Assembly (NCBI GenBank): GCA_017399105.1
Contig: JAFQEJ010000049.1
Location: forward strand, 23,945 to 87,944
DNA: 64,000 nt
DNA from: Clostridia bacterium
GTDB taxonomy: Bacteria; Bacillota; Clostridia; Oscillospirales; CAG-272
Direction: 5' to 3'
Notes under the pieces: generated by a model
What the model was told of the DNA's origin: nothing
Database searches by the model: none
Seen by the model: the letters and a program-made list of their open reading frames with translations, nothing else
Part shown: positions 26,572 through 35,408 of the stretch, one piece after another
How the letters are laid out: each line of letters opens with the position of its first letter
Position numbering within the stretch: the stretch's first letter is position 1
Translations under genes and position numbers: made by a program

Positions 26572-28737
26572 TCAGATTTCAAGCTCCCAAATGCGAAACG
26601 ATTCGCAGCATGTGCGGCTGTTCTCGGAAATCAGACCGACAGAAACTGATTTTGGTGACAGTGCTGTTGTCGAGGTAGTACAAACCTGTCCGTTCACATA
26701 AATCTCGATCAAACGGCGATCCATGAAAACCCGCAGTTCAATAGGTTCTCCCGGGACGGAATGAGCGGAAGAGCTTCCGGGATTCTGAACAGCACCGCTG
26801 ACTTCATACCGACCTTCTCCGGCATGATAGAGAATCCGGATTTCATCTGCCCCCACGCTCAAAAGCAGACCGAAATCCCCCTGCAACTGCGGGGAGAATA
26901 CCGCCGACATTTCAAGGAAAGGCGGCAAATGATTTTCGATCATTATGATTTCGTCCGCATTGAGGGTAATCTTTTCTGCTCCATGGCAGACACCGCGAAG
27001 CGCTTCCGATTCGGGAACAGGATCCAATCGAATGTGATCATCCTCAAGGGTCAGCACACGCGGCATGGTATGAACACAGCTCCAGGGCATCAAACTCTCA
27101 CCGGTCGACCCGACATTTGGATAGAGCCCCATCACAATTCGTCTCTCACTGCCACCCTCTCCCTTATGATCAACGCACATGGGATTGAAGCAGTAGAAGG
27201 GATCGGTACTGTCGATGCGAACGCCCTCGGGATTGTCTGGAATAAAGCACTTTGTCTCCCAATCGAAGCGTCCGATATAATAGCGGATATCGCCTCCTAC
27301 CATCAGAAGTGCACGCTCCCCAAAAAAGAGCAGATAGGGGAATTCCAAAAATCCCGAGGGATTCTGAGGTGTTTTCGGCTGAGCGAAAATCTCGCCCTCC
27401 TCCACCCAGTTTTCGAGATTATCTGAGGAGAAGAGCATCACAGCGTCGCCTTTTCCGTCTGGGCGCTGTCCCTTGCACATCCGGGAGGTGATGGTATACC
27501 ATCGGTCGCCATGACGGAAAACATGACCGTCATGGTGATATAAAGGGAGAACCGTTTTCTTGTTGGTATAGCTGATCATGCCATCGTTGCTGTCGGCGAG
27601 AATACCGCACTTTCCGCCATGTCCCTGTCCGGTGTAGAGAACACGCACATTTCCCTTTTCATCGATGAAGTGATTTAGCAGATAAATACAGAAGACATCC
27701 TCCGGCGAATCGGTAAAGGGACCGATTGGCCACTCTGTCCAATGGATCAGATCCTCGCTGACATAATGATCGAGAGAGGAGTACTCCAGCAGATAATTCA
27801 CATTGCGGTAGGAAAAAATGTGGTATTTCCCCTCGTACCAGAAGGCTCCCACCGGATCAAAAATGGCTCCGAAGGGTTGGGTAAGATGATAAAGAGGACG
27901 GCTTTCATCCTTGACCGCATAGCTGCGCAGAATATCAAACTGCTCGCGGCAGGCATCGAGATTTTTATCTGCGGACGCATCAAAAAATGCGTTATAAGCA
28001 GCACATGCCACAGCTTCTACGCTCTCGGGACCGGCTGATGTAAGCTCATCGCATCCCGAAAGACAGGCAATCTCCTCATCGCTCAGCGCCCCCTGCCAAA
28101 GTGCTACTGCATCGATCAGGCCTTTGACTCTGGCATGGGGGATAGTGGTGCCGCAGGTATCCGGCTTGCAGCAGCGTCTGCCGCCAATAACAAAATCATC
28201 CCAGAAGCCCGGTTTGACTCTCCATTTTATCGGAAGGCTGCACTTCAGCTCGCCATTCAGATAGAATCGCAGTATGCCTTTTTTAATAACCAGAACCAGA
28301 TCACACCAGCCACGAAGGGTCACGCGGGCAAGCGGAAGCTCACGGTAGGTATTGCCGGTAGGAATTTCCTGTGCAAGAAAGGCGAAAAGATATCCCGAAG
28401 GATGCAGGGTCAGCCCGAGAAAATCCGAGCTTAAAAGAGTACAACAGTTGATTTCATCCAGCTTCAGGCGCATATAAAAGCTGAAGCTGTCACCCTTCGG
28501 ACGGAGTGCGGCAGCTCGATAGCTGTTCAGGCTCAGGCAGGAATCGTTCAGGCGGCAGACAAAGCCATTCAGCCCTCTCGCTTCGGACGCGTCAAGCTCA
28601 TCACCCTCCAATTTTTCATAAAGCACCTCCCCGATTGGCTCAAGCTCATAAGGGAAGCGCCAGCTTCCCACATGATGCTGCATATCCCAGAAAGCATCGG
28701 CTCTTTCAAGTGGTGAAATTTGACCATTCATCATCAT
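26572..28737 (-). CDS. GH32-like glycosidase with N-terminal laminin-G-like domain
   Basis: 721 residues with no signal peptide. Residues about 60-235 look like a concanavalin/LamG-type domain (FSFYMRLKLD, LVIKKGILRFYLNGEL, IDAVALWQGALSDEEIA). The five-bladed GH32 region follows: the nucleophile loop is FDPVGAFWYEGKYHIF, in place of the usual NDPNG, and the acid/base loop is GFLEFPYLLFF, in place of ECP. A GH32 C-terminal sandwich ends the protein (LRVFMDRRLIEIYVNG). ATG 28737 has GGAGG 6 bases upstream. It may act on a fructan-like or other furanoside. The altered loops make specificity uncertain. A LacI-type operator lies upstream. Confidence 0.82.
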   Translation of the reverse strand: MMMNGQISPLERADAFWDMQHHVGSWRFPYELEPIGEVLYEKLEGDELDASEARGLNGFVCRLNDSCLSLNSYRAAALRPKGDSFSFYMRLKLDEINCCTLLSSDFLGLTLHPSGYLFAFLAQEIPTGNTYRELPLARVTLRGWCDLVLVIKKGILRFYLNGELKCSLPIKWRVKPGFWDDFVIGGRRCCKPDTCGTTIPHARVKGLIDAVALWQGALSDEEIACLSGCDELTSAGPESVEAVACAAYNAFFDASADKNLDACREQFDILRSYAVKDESRPLYHLTQPFGAIFDPVGAFWYEGKYHIFSYRNVNYLLEYSSLDHYVSEDLIHWTEWPIGPFTDSPEDVFCIYLLNHFIDEKGNVRVLYTGQGHGGKCGILADSNDGMISYTNKKTVLPLYHHDGHVFRHGDRWYTITSRMCKGQRPDGKGDAVMLFSSDNLENWVEEGEIFAQPKTPQNPSGFLEFPYLLFFGERALLMVGGDIRYYIGRFDWETKCFIPDNPEGVRIDSTDPFYCFNPMCVDHKGEGGSERRIVMGLYPNVGSTGESLMPWSCVHTMPRVLTLEDDHIRLDPVPESEALRGVCHGAEKITLNADEIIMIENHLPPFLEMSAVFSPQLQGDFGLLLSVGADEIRILYHAGEGRYEVSGAVQNPGSSSAHSVPGEPIELRVFMDRRLIEIYVNGQVCTTSTTALSPKSVSVGLISENSRTCCESFRIWELEI

Positions 28738-28758
28738 ATTCATCCTCCGTTTCGGATC

Positions 28759-28774
28759 ATAGTATCGTTACCAA
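28759..28774. promoter_or_regulatory. LacI-type operator before the GH32-like gene
   Basis: ATAGTATCGTTACCAA matches 12 of 16 positions of the perfect palindrome TTGGTAACGTTACCAA found upstream of the toroid-lipoprotein gene at 35050. It lies between the hairpin at 28791 and the GH32 start. Confidence 0.55.
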
Positions 28775-28790
28775 TTATTACATGCGTAAG

Positions 28791-28817
28791 GAGACTGACC
28801 ATTAATCCGACAGTCTC
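28791..28817. terminator. Hairpin between araD and the GH32-like gene
   Basis: GAGACTG pairs with CAGTCTC around a 13-base loop. Neither side has a good U-run, so termination may be weak. Confidence 0.45.
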
Positions 28818-28833
28818 TTCATATGAATAGTAT

Positions 28834-29523
28834 TTATTTCTGTCCGTAGTATGCGTTTTTTCCATGCTTGCGGCTGTAGTGCTTCTCCACGAGTGCATCG
28901 GACGCGGGCTCTGCGGTGGGATTGATCAGCTCGGTTTTGAATGCCATCTCGGAAACTGCTTCGATGACAACTGCATTATGTACTGCTTGATCGGCATCCT
29001 TCCCCCAGGAGAACACGCCGTGGGATTTCACAAGTGCGCCGGGCAGGGTGAGAGGAGCGATATCACCGATGCGCTCGGCAATAACAAGACCGGTATTCTT
29101 CTCGTATTCACCGGCGATTTCCTCATCGGTCAGCGCTCTGGTGCAGGGAATTGAACCATGGAAATAGTCGGCGTGAGTGGTTCCGTAGAGAGGAATATCC
29201 TGTCCTGCCTGTGCCCATGCGGTAGCATTGATGCTGTGAGTATGCACAACACCGCCCACATCAGGGAAGGCTTTATAAAGTTCAAGATGGGTGGGAAGAT
29301 CGGTAGAGGGTCTCATCTCGCCATCGACGACATTGCCATCCAGATCGACAACCACCATATGCTCGGGTTTCATCACGCCGTAATCGACACCACTGGGTTT
29401 GATAACCACAAGCCCGCTCTCACGGTCTATGGCACTCACATTGCCCCATGTGAAGATGACAACCTTATGAGCGACAAGAGCCAGATTGGCTCTGCATACC
29501 TCTTCTTTCAACTGTTCCAACAT
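28834..29523 (-). CDS. araD: L-ribulose-5-phosphate 4-epimerase
   Basis: Zinc-dependent class II aldolase-fold epimerase converting L-ribulose-5-P to D-xylulose-5-P. 229 residues, the normal size. Motifs include [23 protein letters not shown], the zinc ligands HTHS (about residues 95-98), and KSHGVFSWG with the third ligand. It follows the L-xylulokinase and 3-epimerase genes, which makes it the last step of an L-xylulose route (AraD/UlaF/SgbE role). Confidence 0.93.
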   Translation of the reverse strand: MLEQLKEEVCRANLALVAHKVVIFTWGNVSAIDRESGLVVIKPSGVDYGVMKPEHMVVVDLDGNVVDGEMRPSTDLPTHLELYKAFPDVGGVVHTHSINATAWAQAGQDIPLYGTTHADYFHGSIPCTRALTDEEIAGEYEKNTGLVIAERIGDIAPLTLPGALVKSHGVFSWGKDADQAVHNAVVIEAVSEMAFKTELINPTAEPASDALVEKHYSRKHGKNAYYGQK

Positions 29524-29535
29524 GATATAAGCCTC

Positions 29536-31026
29536 TCAGTTCTTTCTGAAGTCCTTCATTGCCTTCCATACGGGGCGAAGGGTTTCTTCTGTTTTGCGAT
29601 AGATTTCGTATTTTTTCCGATAAATCGGGGTAAGTGCTGTATTGGGCTCTACAGGATTGCCCGGTTTAACGCAGGCGCTGACCGCTTCTTTGGCATCGCT
29701 GTAGATGCCTGCAGCAATACCTGCCGACATGGCAGCCCCCTTACAGCCAAGCTCGGTTTTTTCGGCAGTTTCCACCGGGATGCCTGCCACATCAGCAAAC
29801 ATCTGCGTCCAGAAGGGAGAGTTAACCACACCGCCAGCCAGCTTCAGTCTGCTCGGAGGGGTCTCCATGCTGTTCAGCAGACGCTCCAGATGGGTATATC
29901 CTGAGAAAACCACGCCCTCATAAATCGCGAGGATGACCTCGCCCTCGCCATAGCCGCTCTCCAGACCCACAAGCGATGCCTTTGCCAGCGGATCAAGATT
30001 GGATGCATAAAGGAAGGGGAGAAACACTGCAGCACTCTTCTCAGGTGAAACCGCTTCAGCAAGAGCATCCAGCTCTTTATAGCTTCGATCCTTCAGAATA
30101 TCACGCATCCACTCCAGATTGCCTGCAGATGCGGCGCTGCTTTCCTCAGCGAGATAATAGCCGTCCACGCACCAGAAGGAATTCATGGCGGCAGCTCTTA
30201 CCGGTGTTCCCGTAATATACTCATTGATGCTCCATGTACCCGCGATGATACAGAGATCGCCTTCGGCAAAGGTTCCGGCTCCAAGCGCACAGGCATCGAT
30301 ATCAAACATACCGCCCGATACGGGAATGCCTGCGGGAAGTCCGGTTGCACGGGATGCTTCCTCTGTCACATAACCGCGCAGTGCAAAGGAGCTGATCAAT
30401 TCGGGAAGCGCGCTGTTAATTTCCGAAATACCAAAGAGCTCGGTCAGCTTGGGGTCATAACCGCCGCTTGCCAGCGAGAGCAGATTGGTACCCGACATAT
30501 CGGTCAGCTCTGCTGCAATCACATCGGTGAGCGCATACCCCACCAAATCCTTGACAGAGAGGATGGCTCCGATCCTGTCATAGGTATCTCTGTCATGCTC
30601 CTTCAGCCAGCGCAGCAGGCACACCGGCTGACATGCGAGAATTTTCTGATAAGTATAGGGATAGACCTCATCGGAAAGTCCGTTCTCCGCAGCTTCAAGC
30701 TCATAGGAAAGTGCTCTTGAGTCGGTGGAGCCGATACCATTTCCCAGCGGTTTTCCTTCTTTATCTAGGAGATAGAGTCCTTTTCCGTGACCTGAAAGTC
30801 CGACTGCGGCGATTTCTCCGTCAAGTTCGGCTGTGATCTCGCGGATCAAGGTGAAGTTTTTTTCGATGATTTCATGGGGGTCACGTTCAGTGCGTCCGTT
30901 CTCATTGACAGTAAGCGGGATGCGAATTTCTTTTTTTATGATCTGGCGTCCATCCGTATCGAAGACTGCAGCTTTGCAGAGAGTGCCTCCGTTGTCGATT
31001 CCCAATAGATAGCGTTTTTTATTCAC
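29536..31026 (-). CDS. FGGY-family carbohydrate kinase, probable L-xylulose kinase
   Basis: 496 residues. The N-terminal phosphate-1 loop is LGIDNGGTLCKAAVFD, the phosphate-2 region is IAGTWSINEY, and the adenosine region is LAGGVVNSPFWTQMFADV. The GLSGHGKGLYLLDKEGKPLGNGIGSTDSRA stretch is closer to E. coli LyxK than to XylB or AraB. The GTG at 31026 has AAAGGAG upstream and overlaps the epimerase stop as GTGA. Context with a UlaE-type 3-epimerase and AraD supports L-xylulose as substrate; related L-sugars are possible. Confidence 0.85.
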   Translation of the reverse strand: MNKKRYLLGIDNGGTLCKAAVFDTDGRQIIKKEIRIPLTVNENGRTERDPHEIIEKNFTLIREITAELDGEIAAVGLSGHGKGLYLLDKEGKPLGNGIGSTDSRALSYELEAAENGLSDEVYPYTYQKILACQPVCLLRWLKEHDRDTYDRIGAILSVKDLVGYALTDVIAAELTDMSGTNLLSLASGGYDPKLTELFGISEINSALPELISSFALRGYVTEEASRATGLPAGIPVSGGMFDIDACALGAGTFAEGDLCIIAGTWSINEYITGTPVRAAAMNSFWCVDGYYLAEESSAASAGNLEWMRDILKDRSYKELDALAEAVSPEKSAAVFLPFLYASNLDPLAKASLVGLESGYGEGEVILAIYEGVVFSGYTHLERLLNSMETPPSRLKLAGGVVNSPFWTQMFADVAGIPVETAEKTELGCKGAAMSAGIAAGIYSDAKEAVSACVKPGNPVEPNTALTPIYRKKYEIYRKTEETLRPVWKAMKDFRKN

Positions 31027-31871
31027 AGCGATGCTCCTTTCGCTTTCTGAAAGCATTTTTCGATATATACACGGTTGCGGGTAATATACTCGGCAGGATC
31101 GGTCTTGCCGTCATACCAGAATTCACAGTTGTAGATGCCCACATTCTGCGCCATCAGCTCGGCGATGCAGCCAATAAAATCGACACGCCCCTCACCATAT
31201 TCCATATTGCGGTATACCCCCTCCACCGTTTCCTTCAGGTGAGCGGCAGCGATATGTCCTTTTGCGCTCTTCAGGTCTTCGATGGGCGTATCGGTGCCGT
31301 TTCGGATGTTTCCGAGATCGGGATAAATCTGCAGATAAGGAGATGCAATATCACTTACATAGCGCATTGCCTTTTTTGCTGTATTCATGAAGTCATTCTC
31401 CATGGTTTCAAATGCCACAATAACGCCGCTTGCCGCTGCATAAGGGATGATTTGGCTGATTCCCTCGACAAAGTAGGTTTCGGTATCCTCCCCGCGATCC
31501 TCATACCAGACATCATAACCGGGGATCTGAATGATGCGGATACCGGCTTCATATGAAAAATCAATGGCAGCGCAGAGAAGGCTGATACTTTTTTTACGGA
31601 TATCCCGGTCTCTGCTGCCGAAGGGAAAGCGTCTCTGCCCCGACAGACACATGGTGCGAATCGGGATGTGATGGGCACGCATCATATCCAGCGTTTCCTT
31701 TTTGACTGCAGGATCAAGCACGCGTGCAAGACGACCGTCGCTCTCATCTACGCTGATTTCGATGCCATCATAGCCGCAGGACAGCGCAAGCGTGCTCTTT
31801 TCGGCGAGACTCATGCTGTCGGGCAGAGCTTTCTCATAGAGACTAAGATAATAGTTTCTGGCTTCATTCAT
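31023..31871 (-). CDS. L-xylulose/L-ribulose-5-phosphate 3-epimerase (UlaE/SgbU type)
   Basis: 282 residues with the TIM-barrel epimerase pattern: GYDGIEISVDESDGRLARVL, TMCLSGQRRFPFGS, the metal ligands in FETMENDF, YPDLGN, HLKET and CEFWYD. It interconverts L-xylulose-5-P and L-ribulose-5-P. The start is set at ATG 31871, before which GGTGAT is the only candidate site. A 20-base hairpin ends 13 bases upstream. It forms a coupled unit with the kinase and AraD. Confidence 0.88.
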   Translation of the reverse strand: MNEARNYYLSLYEKALPDSMSLAEKSTLALSCGYDGIEISVDESDGRLARVLDPAVKKETLDMMRAHHIPIRTMCLSGQRRFPFGSRDRDIRKKSISLLCAAIDFSYEAGIRIIQIPGYDVWYEDRGEDTETYFVEGISQIIPYAAASGVIVAFETMENDFMNTAKKAMRYVSDIASPYLQIYPDLGNIRNGTDTPIEDLKSAKGHIAAAHLKETVEGVYRNMEYGEGRVDFIGCIAELMAQNVGIYNCEFWYDGKTDPAEYITRNRVYIEKCFQKAKGASL

Positions 31872-31884
31872 AATAATCACCATG

Positions 31885-32004
31885 ACTTTCGCGTCAGCGA
31901 AAGTTTCCTTATTCGGGAATTTGTGGGTGGTTTTGCGCAGCAAAATCGATGCTGTAAAGCAGCGAAAGCCGCAAAAACCGTGCGTGAAAAAGTATTTTTC
32001 ACGC
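31885..32004. repeat. Array of perfect hairpins between the lipoprotein and pentulose genes
   Basis: Four stem-loops in 120 bases: ACTTTCGC/GCGAAAGT (31885-31904), TTTTGC/GCAAAA (31931-31945), GCTG/CAGC (31951-31963) and a 10-bp GCGTGAAAAA/TTTTTCACGC (31982-32004). GGTTTTGC (31929) and GCAAAAACC (31971) can also pair around the middle two. No coding potential is seen. The layout resembles the array at the right window edge. Confidence 0.7.
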
Positions 32005-32039
32005 TGTTAACCTCCGATTTGAGATTACTTATATAAATA

Positions 32040-35012
32040 TTACTCCGAATAGTCCTTCAGCGCACTGCCCCGTATAAATGCCACATCATCAAACCGATAG
32101 ATCTGGGCGCTGCCGCTGCCGTTTTGACCGTTCATCAGGCGTATACGGATAACCTGATCCATTTGAGTTCCGGTTTCAGCAAGCACTGTACAGGGAATTT
32201 CGAATTCCTGCATATTCAGGGGCATGACGATGGGATTCCAGCCTTTGTGCAGCCGACCTTCGGCGACCGCAGCCTCCAGATCCAGCATATACTGCGACAT
32301 TTCTTCGCCTGCATTCAGTCTGAACGAAGAATACTCTACGATCAGCGTATCCACATTGGATATATCCTCTATGTACAGCCAGAATGCAAGTGAATCGGTA
32401 TCGGAACTCAGGCTTACAGCATCAAAGGAAAGATCAGCGAGAACAAACAGATCTTCAGTTGTGTTTGCAGCGGTAAAGGACAGACAACTGCCCCTTTCGG
32501 AATCGCTGACAAACTCCGGGGAAGCACCGCCAACAGCAATTCCCTTTGCAGAGGCGTCAAGCGGCATGTACAGCAGATAGTCCTCCCCCTTGGAAGGCTG
32601 TGCCGCTTTGCTGTCCTTCAGCGCGGTACTGCCATCCTCATAACGATAATCAAGCAGTGCATCACCGCGGACAAAGGCGATATGATCCAGCTTGTAGTTG
32701 ACCGCCCTGCCGGTTCCGCTTTGTGTGTTCATCAAACGGATACGGAAAATATTATCCAAATTGGGGGAATTATCTGCATTGATCTGAACATGGAAATCCA
32801 TGTCTGCAAGATCAAGCGGAACTACAATCGGATTCCAGCCGGCTTTCAGAGAACCGTTGGCAGCATAAGCAGGCAGATCGATGACGCCCTGGAACATCTC
32901 CTCACCGGCATGCATGGCAGCCGAGGCATATTCGATGATCAGCGGTGTAGTTTCCATGGGATCATCCACATAAAGCCAGAGAGCCATCGCATCGGTGGAT
33001 GCATCGAGTATGGCAGGCTCGAAATACATATCAACCAGGATGCCATGTTCCGCAGAAGTGGCGTTGGGTTGGGTATAAGAAAGGCACCTGCCTCGCTCTT
33101 CATCGACAACATACGCATTTGCCGCACCCTGTGCCAGCACATCGGGAGAATAGTCATCAAGCGGCACAAGCGCCAGATAACCGCGTTCCTTCATTTCATC
33201 GGTCAACATACCTGCGTTTTGCTCACTCAGATCCAGTCCTTCAATTTCCAGCGGCCAATTTGCATAAAGCGGATAGACACCCTTGATGGGAGTTACAGCG
33301 ACCACCTGCTCACCGTATTGATAGATGGTATACTCACATTCCTGGGGTGTGCCTTTGTAGAAGGTCTCGGTATAGTTTCTGCTCTCAATATCAAAATCCA
33401 CACTGACAGCATCACCCGACTTTATATTCGTCAGCAGGATGTATCCGTCCTTGACCGTAAACGCAGCTTCCTTGCCATTGACATTCACATGAATACCATT
33501 TTCAGAAACATTGTCCCATGCACGGATGTAAACGCTGCAGTCCTGCCTGGGCGTAATCTGAACCTGTCCCTGCAGCGGCAGACTGCTTTCAATCGCAGCC
33601 ACCTCATTCTCCCAGTCAAAGAGCAGATTAACCCAAAGGATGTCATCTTCGAGATAGGCAATATGATTGGTAAAATAAGAGATTGCCTGTACCGCGCCCT
33701 GGGTAATATCGATGGTATTGATAGGCGAAGAACGTGCCTGCAGGTGAGCTGTGGGCATGGGGAAGCCAAAGCCGCCAATGGCACGCTCTGCAATGTTTGC
33801 ATAGGCATCCCCGGCGCTCGGGTCGTCCTTTGTTGTGAAGAAGCTATTATCCAGCACCTGCGAGGGCAGTAATGCAGAGCGCATGAAGCTTTCCGCTTCG
33901 CCGTACCAGTTTGCACGCTCGCTCACTTCATTCTTTGCGAAGAGCAGTTGAATCTCAATCACATCACCGATTTGGTTGACCTCGCCCTGTACCTCATTTG
34001 CCACATTGATTTGTTCCTTGATCCAGCCGGTGCTGCTCATGACCTGCTGCAGCCCCTTCTCTCCCTCATATACGGCACGGACCAGATTGACCAGCTCATG
34101 ATCGTCTGTCATGTAACCGTACTCCAGAAGGCCGGAAAGCGTGGATGTAATGGAGTGTATATGAGTACCGGCATTGGCCATGGAGCCGGTTTTGGGATTA
34201 AACCAGTTATCTGCATTTTGGGCAATATCACCGGCAAGCGTAAATGCACGCTCATCTCCCGATGCATCATAAAGATTGAGCAGCGCCCCAACCAGTCTGC
34301 CTGTATCCCCGGGTGCATTGCGGTCACCGCTGAACCAGTCTGAGAGTCCCGCATCCGCAACCGCGCGCGACTTGATATAGCCGCAGTGATCGGGCATAAT
34401 CGTCTCAAGTACCGTCAGAAAACGATCTGCCAGCGCACTTGCTCTGTCATCGCCACGGGAACGGATAAGCCAAGCCAGCGCCTCGCAGCTTTCGCGAAGA
34501 TTATGCGACTCCATGCCCTGTCGGTTGGTGCTCTCGTCATACCAGACGGGAAGACCGATCTCTTCCATACAGGAATAATAATATTTTGTGTAGGTCTCCT
34601 CTGCGAAGCTGTCAATCTTCCGTCCGGTGGCACGTTCTACATTAAAAAGGCAGTCGATAGCGCGTCCGGTTACATGCGGAATACCGATCTCCAATGCATG
34701 CAGCGCATAAGCAGGGCTTCCGTACCCGCCTGCTGATATGAAAAAATAGGGCTCGTAATCCTTATCCGCGTCCAGCATACCTTCCACATATTCGGCTGCC
34801 AGATGCATGGTTTCTTTTAAATCTGCGCTATACCAGGTGATGGGTCCCGCCACGCTGTGAGTTGCATCCCCCGGAGTGACACTCAGATAACGATCTTCTC
34901 CGGTGGCTGTAGATTCATCCTGATCGGGCGTAATCTCGGGTGATACCGGTGAACAGGCACCGAGCAGAAGCATGCTTGCTAACAAAAAGGCGATTTTTCT
35001 GATGTGTTTCAT
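32040..35012 (-). CDS. large lipoprotein, predicted alpha/alpha-toroid carbohydrate enzyme with two C-terminal repeat domains
   Basis: 990 residues. A signal peptide with lipobox LLGAC (about residues 16-20) places it on the outer face. Residues about 60-440 are helical with toroid-like hairpins (MESHNLRESCEALAWLIRSRGD; GTHIHSITSTLSGLLEYGYMTDDHELV), as in GH127/GH146-type or other (alpha/alpha)6 glycosidases. A beta-rich segment follows, then two related domains of about 170 residues (about 625-800 and 810-985). Both contain the pattern W-L-Y-(V/I)-(D/E)-D, HAGEEM or NAGEEM, GWNPIV(V/M)PL and IRLMN-Q-G-G, like carbohydrate-binding jelly rolls. It has its own promoter and a perfect LacI-type operator. 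Family assignment is tentative. Confidence 0.7.
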   Translation of the reverse strand: MKHIRKIAFLLASMLLLGACSPVSPEITPDQDESTATGEDRYLSVTPGDATHSVAGPITWYSADLKETMHLAAEYVEGMLDADKDYEPYFFISAGGYGSPAYALHALEIGIPHVTGRAIDCLFNVERATGRKIDSFAEETYTKYYYSCMEEIGLPVWYDESTNRQGMESHNLRESCEALAWLIRSRGDDRASALADRFLTVLETIMPDHCGYIKSRAVADAGLSDWFSGDRNAPGDTGRLVGALLNLYDASGDERAFTLAGDIAQNADNWFNPKTGSMANAGTHIHSITSTLSGLLEYGYMTDDHELVNLVRAVYEGEKGLQQVMSSTGWIKEQINVANEVQGEVNQIGDVIEIQLLFAKNEVSERANWYGEAESFMRSALLPSQVLDNSFFTTKDDPSAGDAYANIAERAIGGFGFPMPTAHLQARSSPINTIDITQGAVQAISYFTNHIAYLEDDILWVNLLFDWENEVAAIESSLPLQGQVQITPRQDCSVYIRAWDNVSENGIHVNVNGKEAAFTVKDGYILLTNIKSGDAVSVDFDIESRNYTETFYKGTPQECEYTIYQYGEQVVAVTPIKGVYPLYANWPLEIEGLDLSEQNAGMLTDEMKERGYLALVPLDDYSPDVLAQGAANAYVVDEERGRCLSYTQPNATSAEHGILVDMYFEPAILDASTDAMALWLYVDDPMETTPLIIEYASAAMHAGEEMFQGVIDLPAYAANGSLKAGWNPIVVPLDLADMDFHVQINADNSPNLDNIFRIRLMNTQSGTGRAVNYKLDHIAFVRGDALLDYRYEDGSTALKDSKAAQPSKGEDYLLYMPLDASAKGIAVGGASPEFVSDSERGSCLSFTAANTTEDLFVLADLSFDAVSLSSDTDSLAFWLYIEDISNVDTLIVEYSSFRLNAGEEMSQYMLDLEAAVAEGRLHKGWNPIVMPLNMQEFEIPCTVLAETGTQMDQVIRIRLMNGQNGSGSAQIYRFDDVAFIRGSALKDYSE

Positions 35013-35049
35013 TTTTCACTCTCCCTATTTCATTATTTTACCATCATTT

Positions 35050-35065
35050 TTGGTAACGTTACCAA
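35050..35065. promoter_or_regulatory. Perfect LacI-type operator
   Basis: TTGGTAACGTTACCAA is a perfect 16-base palindrome with the central CG typical of LacI/CcpA-family sites. It lies about 10-25 bases downstream of the expected transcript start, a repressing position. Confidence 0.8.
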
Positions 35066-35080
35066 TTTTGTGGTAATATT

Positions 35081-35109
35081 ATTGTACCATATTTTTACGG
35101 TTCGGTCAA
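35081..35109 (-). promoter_or_regulatory. Sigma-A promoter for the lipoprotein gene and probably the pentulose operon
   Basis: On the minus strand TTGACC and TACAAT are separated by 17 bases, just upstream of the LacI-type operator. Confidence 0.82.
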
Positions 35110-35198
35110 TATATAATTGTCAGAAAAGCAAAAAAATAACGTAAACAAAAAAATCAGTGAGATACCGAAAAATTGCAGCATCTCACCGATTCCGGGAT

Positions 35199-35408
35199 TT
35201 ATTCGATTCCGACTACCTTGTAATCCTCATCTTCTACCGTTTTTTTCAGAAGCTCATCCGAAATTTCTGTTTTCAGCGTCAGAATGGCTGTTCCCTTCTC
35301 GTGGCTGACCTCTGCAGATTCTACAGCATCGAGAGCTTCAAGCACCTTCTTCACTCTGCCCGAGCAGTGTCCGCACATCATGCCTGTGATTTTCATTGTC
35401 TTTGTCAT
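35199..35408 (-). CDS. possible internally initiated CopZ-like copper chaperone
   Basis: In the same frame as copA, an ATG at codon 768 (35408) has AAAAAGGAG ending 9 bases upstream. Starting here would make a free 69-residue HMA protein with GMMCGHC, the size of CopZ chaperones. The Shine-Dalgarno sequence is as good as those of true genes in the window. Alternatively it is a relic of a former copA-copZ boundary. Production of the short form is inference. Confidence 0.5.
   Translation of the reverse strand: MTKTMKITGMMCGHCSGRVKKVLEALDAVESAEVSHEKGTAILTLKTEISDELLKKTVEDEDYKVVGIE

Noticed and set aside
32682..33872. Plus-strand frame of 396 codons
   Set aside because: It is antisense to the large lipoprotein gene, which has a signal peptide, promoter and operator; no motif supports the plus frame.
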